A stretch of DNA of 64,000 bases from UBA5314 sp039679855 (GTDB taxonomy: Bacteria; Bacillota; Syntrophomonadia; Syntrophomonadales; Syntrophomonadaceae), in NCBI GenBank assembly GCA_039679855.1, contig JBDKUE010000121.1, positions 1-64,000 of the forward strand, given 5' to 3'. The notes under the pieces are model-generated. The model worked only from the letters and a program-made list of their open reading frames with translations. It was not told the origin of the DNA and made no database searches. Shown piece by piece: positions 42,293 to 51,187 of this stretch (positions are counted from its first letter, which is position 1; the number at the start of each line of letters is the position of its first letter). Both the position numbers and the translations under genes were made by a program.

Positions 42293-42508
42293 GTACTCAG
42301 TTAAACCTAATTCTATATATTATCATCGGTTAAATTTCCGTATGACTGCGTTGTCGTCAATCGCAATACGTCCAGTATTACTCGGTCCTTCGACGCCCAC
42401 GGACGGGCAAGTGTCGAGGTGCCAGGACGGCAAGGAGCTGCGAGCCCGTCTTGTCCTACAAAAATTTTCCTCGACGAGTAATACACAGAATTAGATTTAA
42501 CTGAGTAC
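42293..42508. repeat. MITE-like element, copy 4 (one internal 52-bp unit)
   Basis: A 216-bp element framed by GTACTCAGTTAAACCTAATT at the left and the near complement ending TTTAACTGAGTAC at the right. The core is at about 42345-42382. One internal unit, 42392-42443, begins GACGCCCACGG and ends GGAGCTGCGA. It fills most of the 366-bp gap between yajC and tgt, where related genomes usually have these genes close together. No coding frame is seen. Confidence 0.85.
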
Positions 42509-42538
42509 AGGCGGCACTGCAAACTTTATATAGATTCG

Positions 42539-43708
42539 CTACCGACAGGTAAAATCCTGCTCCCTGCTGTTGTAGTCTTCCAGGAAGCTATGGTAAAAAC
42601 CAGAAAAACATCCCGTTCTAATGGCACTCCTTATATTTTCCATCAATTCGTTGAGAAAGTAAATATTATGATAGCTTAAAAGACGGTGGGCCAGTATCTC
42701 ACCGGCTTTGATCAGATGCCTGATGTAGGCCCGGGAGTACTTTTGACAGACCGGACAGTTGCACCTGGAATCCAGGGGTGAAAAGTCTTCGGCATAGACC
42801 GCATTCCTGACCGTTATGCGGCCACGTCGAGTATAAGCGCTGCCATGCCTGGCCAGCCGGGTAGGCAGGACGCAGTCAAACATGTCCATGCCCATCTTTA
42901 CACCTTCCAATAGATCCTCGGGCGCCCCCACACCCATTAAATAGCGAGGTTTGGTGTAAGGCAGCACCTGGTCCATGAGCTTTAATATACTATACATCTC
43001 GGATTTCGGTTCACCTAAACTGAGACCGCCTATGGCATAAGCGCAAAAGCCCATTTCCACCAGCTGTTCGGCGCTGCGCACCCTCAGTTCCGGAAATACG
43101 CTTCCCTGCACTATGCCAAATAAGGCCTGTTCCCGGCGTTTATGACTGTCCTGACAACGCCTCGCCCAGGCAGCCGTTCGGTCTACCGCGCGCCAGGCCT
43201 CGTCATAGGTACACGGATAAGGAGAGCATTCATCAAAGCACATAATGATGTCCGCTCCCAGGGTTTCCTGGATTTCAATGATCTTTTCCGGAGTTAGAAA
43301 ATGACGGGAACCGTCAATATGGGAATTGAACAAGACCCCTTCATCGCTGATTTTACGCAGCGGGCTCAAGCTGAAGACCTGGAATCCTCCACTGTCGGTC
43401 AAGATGTTGCGGTCCCAGCCCATAAAAGAGTGCAACCCTCCGGCTTTCTTAACCAGTTCGGCTCCAGGGCGCAGATAAAGGTGGTAGGTGTTGGATAGGA
43501 TGATCTCAATGCCGATATCATAGAGTTCTTCCGGGCTCAAGGCCTTTACCGTGGCTTGAGTTCCGACCGGCATAAAAACCGGAGTCTCAATGGTTCCATG
43601 AGCCAGTGAAATCCGCCCGCAGCGGGCCGCGCTCTTTTCGTCCCTGTAAAGAATCTGAAAAATCTTGTTCAACACCTTTCTATATGTAATCCCCGGTAAA
43701 TGATGCAA
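42539..43708 (-). CDS. tgt: tRNA-guanine transglycosylase
   Basis: A protein of up to 389 residues that exchanges guanine 34 for preQ1 in tRNA. LTDSGGFQVFSLS has the catalytic region, the zinc site is CNCPVCQKYSRAYIRHL with a later His, and MGVGAPEDLLEGVKMGMDMFDCVLPTR is also diagnostic. The N-terminus is unsure: the open frame starts at TTG 43708, but GTG or TTG 11-12 codons later (VLNKIFQIL) better fits the family and follows AGAAAGG. Confidence 0.95.
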   Translation of the reverse strand: MHHLPGITYRKVLNKIFQILYRDEKSAARCGRISLAHGTIETPVFMPVGTQATVKALSPEELYDIGIEIILSNTYHLYLRPGAELVKKAGGLHSFMGWDRNILTDSGGFQVFSLSPLRKISDEGVLFNSHIDGSRHFLTPEKIIEIQETLGADIIMCFDECSPYPCTYDEAWRAVDRTAAWARRCQDSHKRREQALFGIVQGSVFPELRVRSAEQLVEMGFCAYAIGGLSLGEPKSEMYSILKLMDQVLPYTKPRYLMGVGAPEDLLEGVKMGMDMFDCVLPTRLARHGSAYTRRGRITVRNAVYAEDFSPLDSRCNCPVCQKYSRAYIRHLIKAGEILAHRLLSYHNIYFLNELMENIRSAIRTGCFSGFYHSFLEDYNSREQDFTCR

Positions 43709-43755
43709 ACTATATACCTGATGAGGTAATGGGATACAGCGCTGTGGTTTCCTTA

Positions 43756-44814
43756 TTATAATATAATCATGGCATCACCATAGGAGAAAAAACGATACCG
43801 CTCATTGACCGCATGACGATATGCTTTCCAGGTGGGCTCCCACCCGGCAAAAGCGCTTACCAGCATGAGCAGCGACGAACCGGGCAGGTGAAAATTGGTA
43901 ACCAAGCGGTCAACGGCCTGAAACCGGTAGCCTGGATAAATAAAAATATTGGTCTCTCCCTTACCCGGCCTGAAGCCATGCTTTTTATCATAGATGGTTT
44001 CCAGCGTCCTCACCACCGTGGTGCCTACCGCACAGATCTTACCACCCCGGCTTCTGGTCTCATTTAGCAGGCCGGCCGCCTGAGCACTCAACTCATAGTA
44101 TTCCGAATGCATCTGGTGCTGCCTGATATCAGGGACCGATACCGGCTTGAAAGTGCCCACACCCACGTGGAGCAGGAGCTTGACCAGGTTTATCCCCTGG
44201 GCCTCGATGTCTTCCAAAAGCTTGCCGGTAAAATGCAAACCGGCCGTCGGAGCCGCTACTGAACCGCTGTTTTTAGCATATACGGTCTGGTAGTCGCCGG
44301 TGTCCCTGGCTTCGTCAGGACGGCTTATATATGGAGGCAGAGGGGTTCTCCCCATCTCCTCTATCAAAACCGCTTCATCCGAGGCGTTCCGGAAAGCCAC
44401 CAGGCGTCCACCTTCAATCGGGCTGTCGTCGATAATTTCGATGTATTCGGGGCGGTCCTTATGGAAATACACCCGGTGGCCTGTTTTTAAACGGCGGGCC
44501 GGTTTAACCAGGGCTTCCCACAAATCGCCCTCTTTGCGCAGTAAAAAGACCTCGGCCCGGGCGCCCGACTCTTTGAACCCCAGCAGCCGCGCGGGAATGA
44601 CCCGGGTTTCATTCAGGACCAGGGCGTCCCCGTTTTGCAGGTAGTCGCCAATTTGATAAAAACACCGGTCCTCTATAGCTCCGGAGGTCCTATCCACGAC
44701 TAGAAGCCGGGCGTGATCGCGCGGCTGGGCTGGATACTGGGCAATAAGTTCAGAAGGGAGTTCAAAGTTATAACTCCCCAGGCGGTATATTTCTTCCTGA
44801 TCAACGTGCATCAA
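43756..44814 (-). CDS. queA: S-adenosylmethionine:tRNA ribosyltransferase-isomerase
   Basis: A 352-residue QueA that transfers and isomerises the ribose of SAM to make epoxyqueuosine in tRNA. YNFELPSELIAQYPAQPRDHARLL at the N-terminus, VAAPTAGLHFT and TNFHLPGSSLLMLVSAFAG are family marks. It directly follows a DUF2905 gene with no gap and precedes tgt. Confidence 0.96.
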   Translation of the reverse strand: MMHVDQEEIYRLGSYNFELPSELIAQYPAQPRDHARLLVVDRTSGAIEDRCFYQIGDYLQNGDALVLNETRVIPARLLGFKESGARAEVFLLRKEGDLWEALVKPARRLKTGHRVYFHKDRPEYIEIIDDSPIEGGRLVAFRNASDEAVLIEEMGRTPLPPYISRPDEARDTGDYQTVYAKNSGSVAAPTAGLHFTGKLLEDIEAQGINLVKLLLHVGVGTFKPVSVPDIRQHQMHSEYYELSAQAAGLLNETRSRGGKICAVGTTVVRTLETIYDKKHGFRPGKGETNIFIYPGYRFQAVDRLVTNFHLPGSSLLMLVSAFAGWEPTWKAYRHAVNERYRFFSYGDAMIIL

Positions 44815-45042
44815 TTATCTCCTGAAAAACAGATTATACAGCAAGGTCAAGACCACACTTAGGAGTAGGGTGCTCACCAGGGGAAAATAGAAAGTGAAGC
44901 CATCCCGCTTTATATAGATGTCACCCGGCAGTCTGAATAAAGCCAGATTGAATTTACCGGCCAACAGAGCGATAAGCCCCAGCAGCAATAAAAAAAGCCC
45001 CAGGGCTATAAACAGCTTAGCCATGGCACTTACAGGATTCAT
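44815..45042 (-). CDS. DUF2905-family small membrane protein
   Basis: A 75-residue protein with two hydrophobic helices (LFIALGLFLLLLGLIALLAG and FPLVSTLLLSVVLTLLYNLFF) joined by LPGDIYIKRDGFTFYFP, the DUF2905 signature. Function unknown. The ATG at 45042 lies behind GGAGGG. In Firmicutes this gene is usually found between ruvB and queA, as here. Confidence 0.88.
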   Translation of the reverse strand: MNPVSAMAKLFIALGLFLLLLGLIALLAGKFNLALFRLPGDIYIKRDGFTFYFPLVSTLLLSVVLTLLYNLFFRR

Positions 45043-45108
45043 GAAGATCCCTCCGTTTTGTTATTTTACTTCTTTCCAAGAAATAAAACAAACCCCGGCC
45101 CGATTTTT

Positions 45109-45672
45109 CTATGTAGCCCCTCCCGCCTGTTTCAGGCGTTTGGCGCCTCCATACCGTTCAAATTCGCTGTAAATGCAGCCGCAATACTGCTGGCGGTATA
45201 GACCGAGTGATCGAGATACTACCCCGGTCTCGGCAAAGCCTTCTCTAAAATCCCGGTAGATAAAGGGAACCCCGAATCGCTCCCCGGCGGCTTCACCCAT
45301 TTGCCTTATCAAATCATGTTTCTGCACCTTGCTCACTAGCAGAGTGGTTGAGAAACAATCATATCTACCATGCCTGGCAACACTGGCTGCCTGCTCCAGG
45401 CGCAGTTGATAGCAGATCTGACAGCGCAGGCTTTCCCTAAAAGAAACCGCTCGCAGATACAGAGAAGGGTCGTGGGCCTGATCATAAATAACCGGTAAAT
45501 TTACGGTTTCGGCATACTCCTGCAGGGCCTCTTGCCGTTTCAAGTACTCGCTGTAGGGATGTATGTTGGGATTGTAGTAATAACCGCTCAATTCATATCC
45601 TTCGTCCCTCAGTTTAGGCACTGGATAGGTGGCGCAGGGGCCGCAGCATATATGCAACAACATCCTGGTCAT
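45109..45672 (-). CDS. queH: Epoxyqueuosine reductase QueH
   Basis: A 187-residue QueH, the cobalamin-independent enzyme that reduces epoxyqueuosine to queuosine. Cysteine motifs are LLHICCGPCATY (9-13), RCQICYQLRL and YCGCIYSEF; the last three bind iron-sulfur and a second iron in the structurally known relative. YNPNIHPYSEYLKRQ and DFREGFAE also match. With queA and tgt it completes the end of the pathway. It fits an anaerobe. Confidence 0.93.
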   Translation of the reverse strand: MTRMLLHICCGPCATYPVPKLRDEGYELSGYYYNPNIHPYSEYLKRQEALQEYAETVNLPVIYDQAHDPSLYLRAVSFRESLRCQICYQLRLEQAASVARHGRYDCFSTTLLVSKVQKHDLIRQMGEAAGERFGVPFIYRDFREGFAETGVVSRSLGLYRQQYCGCIYSEFERYGGAKRLKQAGGAT

Positions 45673-45687
45673 CTTAAAGTCCTCCCC

Positions 45688-46725
45688 TTAATCCTGATCC
45701 TCAAATAATCCACCAGTATCTCCGGTTCGGCTCCAGGGAATCTCCAGATGGCGATAGGCGTTTTCGGTAGCCACCCGGCCCCGCGGCGTCTTTTGGATCA
45801 TGCCCATTTTTAATAAATAGGGCTCATAGACATCGGTCAGAGTATCATCTTCCTCCGAAACAGCTGCGGCCAGGGTTTCCAACCCCACCGGCCCCCCACC
45901 GAATTTAAGGATAATAGCTTCCAGGATAATTCTATCCATACTGACTAAACCGCATTCATCGATTTCCAGCATGGCCAGGGCAGCCCGGGCGACTGCCAAA
46001 TCGATCAGGCCGTTGGCCTTCACCAGAGCATAATCGCGAACCCTTTTTAACAAGCGGTTGGCCACTCGTGGTGTACCCCGGGAGCGGCGGGCAATCTCTT
46101 GGGCGCCGTCCTGATCCATCCCTATATCCAGTATCTGAGCGGCCCGCAATACTATTTTGGTAAGGTCCTCCGGGGTGTAGAAATCCAAACGGCAGTTGAT
46201 TCCAAAGCGATCCCTCAAGGGCGAGCTCAACAGACCCGGCCGGGTGGTTGCTCCCACCAGGGTAAAAGGCGGGAGATCCAGGCGCAGGGTTCGGGCCGCC
46301 GGACCTTTGCCAATAATGATGTCTATTACATAATCCTCCATAGCCGGGTAGAGTATTTCCTCCACACTGCGGTTCAAACGGTGTATCTCATCAATAAAGA
46401 GAACCTCACCCGCTTCCAGGTTGGTCAATATGGCAGCCAGATCACCGGGGCGCTCTATGGCCGGACCCGAGGTCTTGCGTATCGGCCGGCCCACTTCGTT
46501 GGCTACAATAGTCGCCAGGGTGGTCTTGCCCAGACCGGGCGGCCCGCTCAATAAGACATGGTCCAGGCTCTCCTGGCGCTCCCGGGCGGCTTTTATAAAA
46601 ATTTCAATATTGTCTTTTATTCTATCCTGACCTATATAGTCAATCAACCGCAAAGGCCTGAGCGAGCCTTCTTGAAAATCATCTTCACTTATTACCTGGT
46701 TTGATATCAGGCGATCATTATGCAA
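45688..46725 (-). CDS. ruvB: Holliday junction branch-migration ATPase RuvB
   Basis: A 345-residue AAA+ motor. Walker A is LLSGPPGLGKTTLA, Walker B is LFIDEIHRLNR, sensor and arginine finger regions follow (LVGATTRPGLLSSPLRDRFG), and the C-terminal winged helix ends with GRVATENAYRHL. Works with RuvA and RuvC. It follows ruvA by 16 nt. Confidence 0.97.
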   Translation of the reverse strand: MHNDRLISNQVISEDDFQEGSLRPLRLIDYIGQDRIKDNIEIFIKAARERQESLDHVLLSGPPGLGKTTLATIVANEVGRPIRKTSGPAIERPGDLAAILTNLEAGEVLFIDEIHRLNRSVEEILYPAMEDYVIDIIIGKGPAARTLRLDLPPFTLVGATTRPGLLSSPLRDRFGINCRLDFYTPEDLTKIVLRAAQILDIGMDQDGAQEIARRSRGTPRVANRLLKRVRDYALVKANGLIDLAVARAALAMLEIDECGLVSMDRIILEAIILKFGGGPVGLETLAAAVSEEDDTLTDVYEPYLLKMGMIQKTPRGRVATENAYRHLEIPWSRTGDTGGLFEDQD

Positions 46726-46741
46726 ATTACGGCCTCCTGTT

Positions 46742-47347
46742 CTACTTGAGCTGCCCGCTCCTCATGCGTAAAACTTTCTTTATATTGTCTTCCACCCGTT
46801 CCCCAATTTCGCCGGCTTCACGCAGCTGCATGACCATGGGCAGGATTTCACTGCGGCTGTAACCCAGCACTTCCAAGGCCTGAAAGAGATCCTCCATCTG
46901 ATCCGCCGGCGCGTTTGCACTCTCGGCCAAAGGGCCAAGAATCATATCGCCCACCTTGTCCTTCATTTCAAAAAGCAGACGCTGGGCGCTTTTCTTGCCA
47001 ATTCCCGGGATCTTGACCAGGGATCGTTCATCCTGGCTGGCTATGGCTCTATAGAATTCTTCGGCGGTCATAGCGCTCAATATATTTAAGGCGCTCCTGG
47101 CCCCCAGTCCGGAAATGGTCAGGAGGCGAAGGAACAGCTCCAGATCGGTTCGATTGGTGAATCCGTACAGCTTCCATTCATTTTCCAGGATTTGCAGATA
47201 GGTATGCAGGAAAACGGCCTGGCCTGCCGTAGGAATTCGGCTCATTTCCTTGGCGCTTACAAAAACCTGGTAGCCGATCCCGTTGACATCCACAATAAGC
47301 GAGTCGTTCAAGGTGCTGTGCACCTGACCACGAACAAAATTGATCAT
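46742..47347 (-). CDS. ruvA: Holliday junction DNA helicase subunit RuvA
   Basis: A 201-residue protein with the OB-fold (MINFVRGQVHSTLNDSLIVDVNGIGYQVF), two helix-hairpin-helix motifs (LLTISGLGARSALNIL and LVKIPGIGKKSAQRLL) and a C-terminal RuvB-binding domain (FQALEVLGYSRSEI). Lies 3 nt after ruvC. Confidence 0.97.
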   Translation of the reverse strand: MINFVRGQVHSTLNDSLIVDVNGIGYQVFVSAKEMSRIPTAGQAVFLHTYLQILENEWKLYGFTNRTDLELFLRLLTISGLGARSALNILSAMTAEEFYRAIASQDERSLVKIPGIGKKSAQRLLFEMKDKVGDMILGPLAESANAPADQMEDLFQALEVLGYSRSEILPMVMQLREAGEIGERVEDNIKKVLRMRSGQLK

Positions 47348-47350
47348 AAG

Positions 47351-47848
47351 CTAGCTCTCTCTTTCATACAGGGCTTTCAGCCTAAATGAGTGAAGATGGC
47401 AGATGGCGATGGCCAGCGCGTCAGCTGCATCATCCGGCCGGGGTGGGGCCTTTAAAGACAACAGAGCCTGGACCATAAGCTGCACCTGCCGCTTGCTGGC
47501 GTTTCCATACCCAACAACCGATTGTTTTACCTGCAAGGGAGTGTATTCCGCTATGGATATTCCAGCCTCGGCGGTTGTCATGAGTAAAACGCCCCGGCTT
47601 TGGGCAACGGTTATAGCCGTCTTGACATTGCGTTGGAAAAAGAGCTGTTCAATAGCCACCGCGTCAGGCTGATATTTCTGCAGAAGCTGGTTAAGCTCCC
47701 GGTTGATAATTAGCAGGCGCTCCGGCATCGGTGTATTGGGACTGGTCAATATCGTGCCGTATTCAACCAGCCTGCTTTTACCCTTATCCCCATCCACCAA
47801 GCCAAATCCCGTTGTGGCCGTCCCCGGATCGATTCCCAATACCAGCAT
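47351..47848 (-). CDS. ruvC: Crossover junction endodeoxyribonuclease RuvC
   Basis: A 165-residue resolvase. The acidic metal-binding residues are seen in LGIDPGTATTGFG (D7), AIEQLFFQRN and DDAADALAIAICH. Ends four bases before ruvA. First gene of the ruvCAB-queH-DUF2905-queA-tgt run. Confidence 0.96.
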   Translation of the reverse strand: MLVLGIDPGTATTGFGLVDGDKGKSRLVEYGTILTSPNTPMPERLLIINRELNQLLQKYQPDAVAIEQLFFQRNVKTAITVAQSRGVLLMTTAEAGISIAEYTPLQVKQSVVGYGNASKRQVQLMVQALLSLKAPPRPDDAADALAIAICHLHSFRLKALYERES

Positions 47849-47921
47849 TCATATCCCCGCCCCAAAAACTTATGACTCTATATTACTTTAAAATAGCAGC
47901 AGAGGAAATCAGGGGCAGAAA

Positions 47922-47958
47922 AATAAAAAGCAAACGGCAGCTTTTGCTGCCGTTTGCT
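47922..47958 (-). terminator. Strong rho-independent terminator after the bofC-like gene
   Basis: GCAAACGGCAGC and its perfect complement (12-bp stem) with a four-base loop, followed on the minus strand by TTTTTATTTTTC. It separates the bofC-like gene from ruvC. Confidence 0.88.
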
Positions 47959-47974
47959 CTATCTTCTCTTCTAA

Positions 47975-48559
47975 TTAATCAGTTACGTATTCGTCCAGGT
48001 TTTCCAGGGCGTCATTGAGCTCATCTTGACTTTTGAATTCCATGGTTCCTTCTCGAACCGACCGCTGCACTTCAGGGGGCAACGAGGACGTAACAATACC
48101 AGTCACTTTGAGCAAAACATCGCTCTGGGGGTCGGCCCCCTGGAACACCGCCACCCGTCCCTGATAATCCTTGAGCCGCAGCTTGCTTCGGTCCTCACCA
48201 CACCAATCATCCAAGGACTGTTTTATGACCAGGGTGTCTACGTTCCAACTCACTTGATAAGATTGAGCTGAAGTATAGATTAATTGTATTTCAGTGATGG
48301 TCTTGCCATTGAGCTTTTCTCTGCCCGGGAATGACGAAACCACTTTATGCCCGCACTTCAGAAACTCCTGTTCGAATACGACCGGGGTTTGGGCAGTGAT
48401 GGTTATATCCGGCTCAGTTACACCCACCACCGGCTTTTGCAGGTGGCTCTTATTGGAGAACCGGTTGTACGCCTGGCCCAACCCGGCACCCACCACCGTA
48501 CTGACAACTATAAACAGGACCAGAAGGCCCTTGCTAAAACGCTTTTCCACATGATTCAC
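47975..48559 (-). CDS. BofC-like sporulation protein
   Basis: A 194-residue protein with an N-terminal membrane anchor or signal peptide (GLLVLFIVVSTVVGAGLGQAY). Residues about 60-125 have a beta-rich domain, and DYQGRVAVFQGADPQSDVLLKVTGIVTSSLPPEVQRSVREG (about 130-170) is the BofC C-terminal domain. In Bacillus BofC acts in the forespore intermembrane space to control sigma-K processing. Gene position before ruvCAB agrees. Length and divergence make this a family-level call only. Confidence 0.75.
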   Translation of the reverse strand: MNHVEKRFSKGLLVLFIVVSTVVGAGLGQAYNRFSNKSHLQKPVVGVTEPDITITAQTPVVFEQEFLKCGHKVVSSFPGREKLNGKTITEIQLIYTSAQSYQVSWNVDTLVIKQSLDDWCGEDRSKLRLKDYQGRVAVFQGADPQSDVLLKVTGIVTSSLPPEVQRSVREGTMEFKSQDELNDALENLDEYVTD

Positions 48560-48600
48560 CTCTGGAATTATTTTCCCCCTAATTCCAGAAGTTCATACAT

Positions 48601-48631
48601 AAAAAGAAAACCAGGGGTACAGCTCCCCTGG
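48601..48631 (-). terminator. Rho-independent terminator after yebC
   Basis: CCAGGGGAGCTGTACCCCTGG followed by TTTTCTTTTTAT on the minus strand, 19 nt past the yebC stop. Confidence 0.88.
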
Positions 48632-48649
48632 CTTTTCTTTCCTGCTGCT

Positions 48650-49405
48650 CTACAGTTTTTCCATCAATTCATCGGGTATAGACATATTGGTAAATACGTT
48701 TTGCACGTCGTCATTGTCTTCCAGGAGGTCTATCAGTCTAATTATCTTCCTGGCCATTTCCAGGTCGTTTATCTCCATCGGATTCTCCGGAATCATATCC
48801 CAGTCGGCATCTTCCAGTTTGTAGCCGGCCTTTTCCATATTGTCTTTAACTTCCAGGAATGAATCGGACGTGGTTATTACTTCATAATCATCCCCATCTT
48901 CCCGGATATCCTCGGCGCCCATGTCCAGCAATTCGAGCATAAACTCTTCTTCATCCTTGTTCAGATCAGCTTGGGACAGGCGAATTACCCCGGAACGTTT
49001 GAACATCCAGCCCACGCAGCCTGATTCGCCGAGGTTTCCACCGTGTTTGGAGAATAGATGACGGATTTCCGGTGCGGTCCGGTTGCGATTGTCGGTGGCG
49101 ATCTCCAGCATGATTGCCACACCGCCGGGCCCATAGCCCTCATATACAATCTCTTCCAGGGCCTCGGCCCCGGCGTCGCCCACGCCTTTTTTTACCGCCC
49201 GCTGAATATTTTCATTGGGCATATTAATTGCCTTTGCCTTTTGAATGGCCAGTTTGAGCTTGGCATTGGCTTCGGGATCACCGCCGCCGCCGGTTTTAAC
49301 AGCTATGGTTATCTCCTTGGCTACTTTGGTGAATTCCTTTCCCCGTTTATCATCCGATTTGGCCTTTTTATGCTTAATATTGGCCCATTTTGAATGTCCA
49401 GACAT
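48650..49405 (-). CDS. yebC: YebC/PmpR family protein
   Basis: A 251-residue protein of the YebC/TACO1 family, variously described as transcription regulators or translation factors that relieve ribosome stalling at proline runs. MSGHSKWANIKHKKAKSD is the invariant start, which places the initiator at ATG 49405 behind GGGAGGG; the frame extends five codons further upstream. YEGYGPGGVAIMLEIATDNRNRTAPEIRHLFSKHGGNLGE-type motifs confirm the family. Confidence 0.95.
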   Translation of the reverse strand: MSGHSKWANIKHKKAKSDDKRGKEFTKVAKEITIAVKTGGGGDPEANAKLKLAIQKAKAINMPNENIQRAVKKGVGDAGAEALEEIVYEGYGPGGVAIMLEIATDNRNRTAPEIRHLFSKHGGNLGESGCVGWMFKRSGVIRLSQADLNKDEEEFMLELLDMGAEDIREDGDDYEVITTSDSFLEVKDNMEKAGYKLEDADWDMIPENPMEINDLEMARKIIRLIDLLEDNDDVQNVFTNMSIPDELMEKL

Positions 49406-49429
49406 TAGCAGCCCTCCCAATTAAAAGCT

Positions 49430-50098
49430 TTACCAGATCCAAGGTATAAGCCGTTTGGTTTTCCTTTTGTATTCTTGATAGCCTTCTCCCAAGTGTTCCA
49501 TGAGGAAGGCCTCTTCCAGGTTTATTCTATATATCAGTGCCGGCGCCACCCCTATAAGAGTGATAAGCAATGCGCCCCAGGAGTTCATTATCATACTTAT
49601 GGAAAGGGCACTAAGCAACGCGCTCAAATAGAAGGGATGGCGAATCCTTTTGTATGCTCCATGTTTGATCAAGATATGATCTTCATAAATTGACACCCGG
49701 GGATTATAAAACTTCCCCAGGGCCGTTATGGCCCGATAGCGGATGACAAATGACAATAAAAGAACTGCAAAACCGGCCCATATCACCTGCGGTTCATAGC
49801 GCGGCAGGCGGGTTAGATGCAGGGCCACAAAATCGAGCAAGGCGTAGAACAGAACCGCCAGTGAAGAAAGCTGCATGTACAAATAGGAGCGCCGGTCATC
49901 GTCGTCAACAACCAGGCTGTCAGGCGGCTCATAGACCATGGTTTCTATTACCGACCACAGTACGTATAGAGCGAAAAATAAAAACAGGGTCCAAAAATCA
50001 AACCGGGGTATTTGGCGTAAGGCGAGGTAGCCGAAGCAGAAAAAAGCCACTGCTGCAATAGCTATGCGAATAAAGGCCATTCGTTTCCTGGAATTCAA
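49430..50098 (-). CDS. Isoprenylcysteine carboxyl methyltransferase-family membrane protein
   Basis: A 222-residue protein with five or so hydrophobic helices and the C-terminal motif HGAYKRIRHPFYLSALL...RINLEEAFLMEHLGEGYQEYKRKTKRLIPWIW, shared by ICMT and related phospholipid methyltransferases. It probably methylates a lipid or small molecule with SAM at the membrane. True substrate unknown. It lies 24 nt upstream of yebC. Confidence 0.82.
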   Translation of the reverse strand: MNSRKRMAFIRIAIAAVAFFCFGYLALRQIPRFDFWTLFLFFALYVLWSVIETMVYEPPDSLVVDDDDRRSYLYMQLSSLAVLFYALLDFVALHLTRLPRYEPQVIWAGFAVLLLSFVIRYRAITALGKFYNPRVSIYEDHILIKHGAYKRIRHPFYLSALLSALSISMIMNSWGALLITLIGVAPALIYRINLEEAFLMEHLGEGYQEYKRKTKRLIPWIW

Positions 50099-50133
50099 TA
50101 GGACTCCCCCTGCATATCCAAAAGTTTATATAA

Positions 50134-50883
50134 TTATAGCCTTAAATCGGGGGGTATAAAAGCAACCGGGGGCATCTGCCGCTTGTGTTCGCTTTTTCCG
50201 ATAAGGTATTCTATTTTATTGGCTACCGCCGGTTCAACCGTTTGGCCGGTTAAATAACCGTCCAGTTCCTTGTAGGTAAAGCCCAGCTCTGCTTCGTCGG
50301 TTTGACCGGCCCATAAGCCTCCTGACGGCGGCTTGTTCAAGATGGCATCCGGCACATTGAGAAAACGGGCCAGTTCGTATACTTCGCACTTAAGCAGATC
50401 TCCTAAGACCTGCAAATCAACCCCACTGTCGCCATATTTAGTGGCATACCCGACATTTATTTCACTTTTGTTGCTGGTTCCCAGGACCAGGTAGTCGCGG
50501 GCTTGTGCTGAATAATAAAGAGTGGTCATGCGCAGCCGGGATTTTATGTTGGCGCGCAGGACTTTTCCTTTATGCCCCTCAAACTTCAGGTACGATTCAG
50601 CCAGGGTCATAAACATGTTAAAGACATTGTCCAAAACAACCACCCTGTACAAGATTCCGAACTCGTTGGCCAAACCCTCCGCATCAATGCGATCGTTTAA
50701 TTCGCTGGCACAGGGTAAGACCAGAGCCATGTGAGCATCCGGAAATGCCTTCTGGGCTATGAGGGCAGTCACCGCTGAATCTACCCCTCCGCTCAGGCCG
50801 AATACAACGCCCTTGGCACCAGCCTTTTTAACACCGTCCCTGGTCCATTCTACCAGATATTCGACTACTGCCTTTGCATTCAC
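50134..50883 (-). CDS. nadE: NAD+ synthetase
   Basis: A 249-residue ammonia-dependent NAD+ synthetase that amidates nicotinate adenine dinucleotide. FGLSGGVDSAVTALI holds the PP-loop SGGVDS; NKSEINVGYATKYGDSGVD and KPPSGGLWAGQTDEAELGFTYKELD are further family marks. No glutaminase domain. The start is GTG behind GGAGGAG. Confidence 0.95.
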   Translation of the reverse strand: MNAKAVVEYLVEWTRDGVKKAGAKGVVFGLSGGVDSAVTALIAQKAFPDAHMALVLPCASELNDRIDAEGLANEFGILYRVVVLDNVFNMFMTLAESYLKFEGHKGKVLRANIKSRLRMTTLYYSAQARDYLVLGTSNKSEINVGYATKYGDSGVDLQVLGDLLKCEVYELARFLNVPDAILNKPPSGGLWAGQTDEAELGFTYKELDGYLTGQTVEPAVANKIEYLIGKSEHKRQMPPVAFIPPDLRL

Positions 50884-50886
50884 TTT

Positions 50887-51132
50887 CTACAACTCCTCCT
50901 CATAAACACACCAAAACAACTTGCGGAACAAAAAGCCCTTTTTCTCTCTTAAGGCTTGATTGCCCCGAAAATAGTAGTCTGCTCTGGTTAATTCCCGAGC
51001 AGCTTGCTGTCCTGGTTTCTTCTCCTGGTGAATATATGCATAAGATGAGCAACACACTTTATATTCCACACAGGGGCAGTAAATCCTGCCCCAATTTTCA
51101 GAATTTTGTTGGAAAAGAGCTTTTAGCAGCAC
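50887..51132 (-). CDS. Doubtful small Cys-rich ORF upstream of nadE
   Basis: An 81-codon frame ending 3 nt before the nadE start. It has five cysteines (YCPCVEYKVCCSS and a late one) and two aromatic-rich stretches. I do not recognise it. Its start is GTG with no good ribosome-binding site, and its last codons are the ribosome-binding site of nadE. A frame of similar size exists on the opposite strand. This 240-bp gap may be non-coding. Confidence 0.25.
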   Translation of the reverse strand: MLLKALFQQNSENWGRIYCPCVEYKVCCSSYAYIHQEKKPGQQAARELTRADYYFRGNQALREKKGFLFRKLFWCVYEEEL

Positions 51133-51187
51133 CGCTTTTAGTATAAGAAGCCCACTTTCAAGTGCATTTCCTTCATCTTCCAGACAA

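Noticed and set aside
50874..51146. Plus-strand frame of 90 codons between nadE and the UPF0280 gene
   Set aside because: No ribosome-binding site, no family pattern, and it conflicts with an equally weak frame on the other strand.
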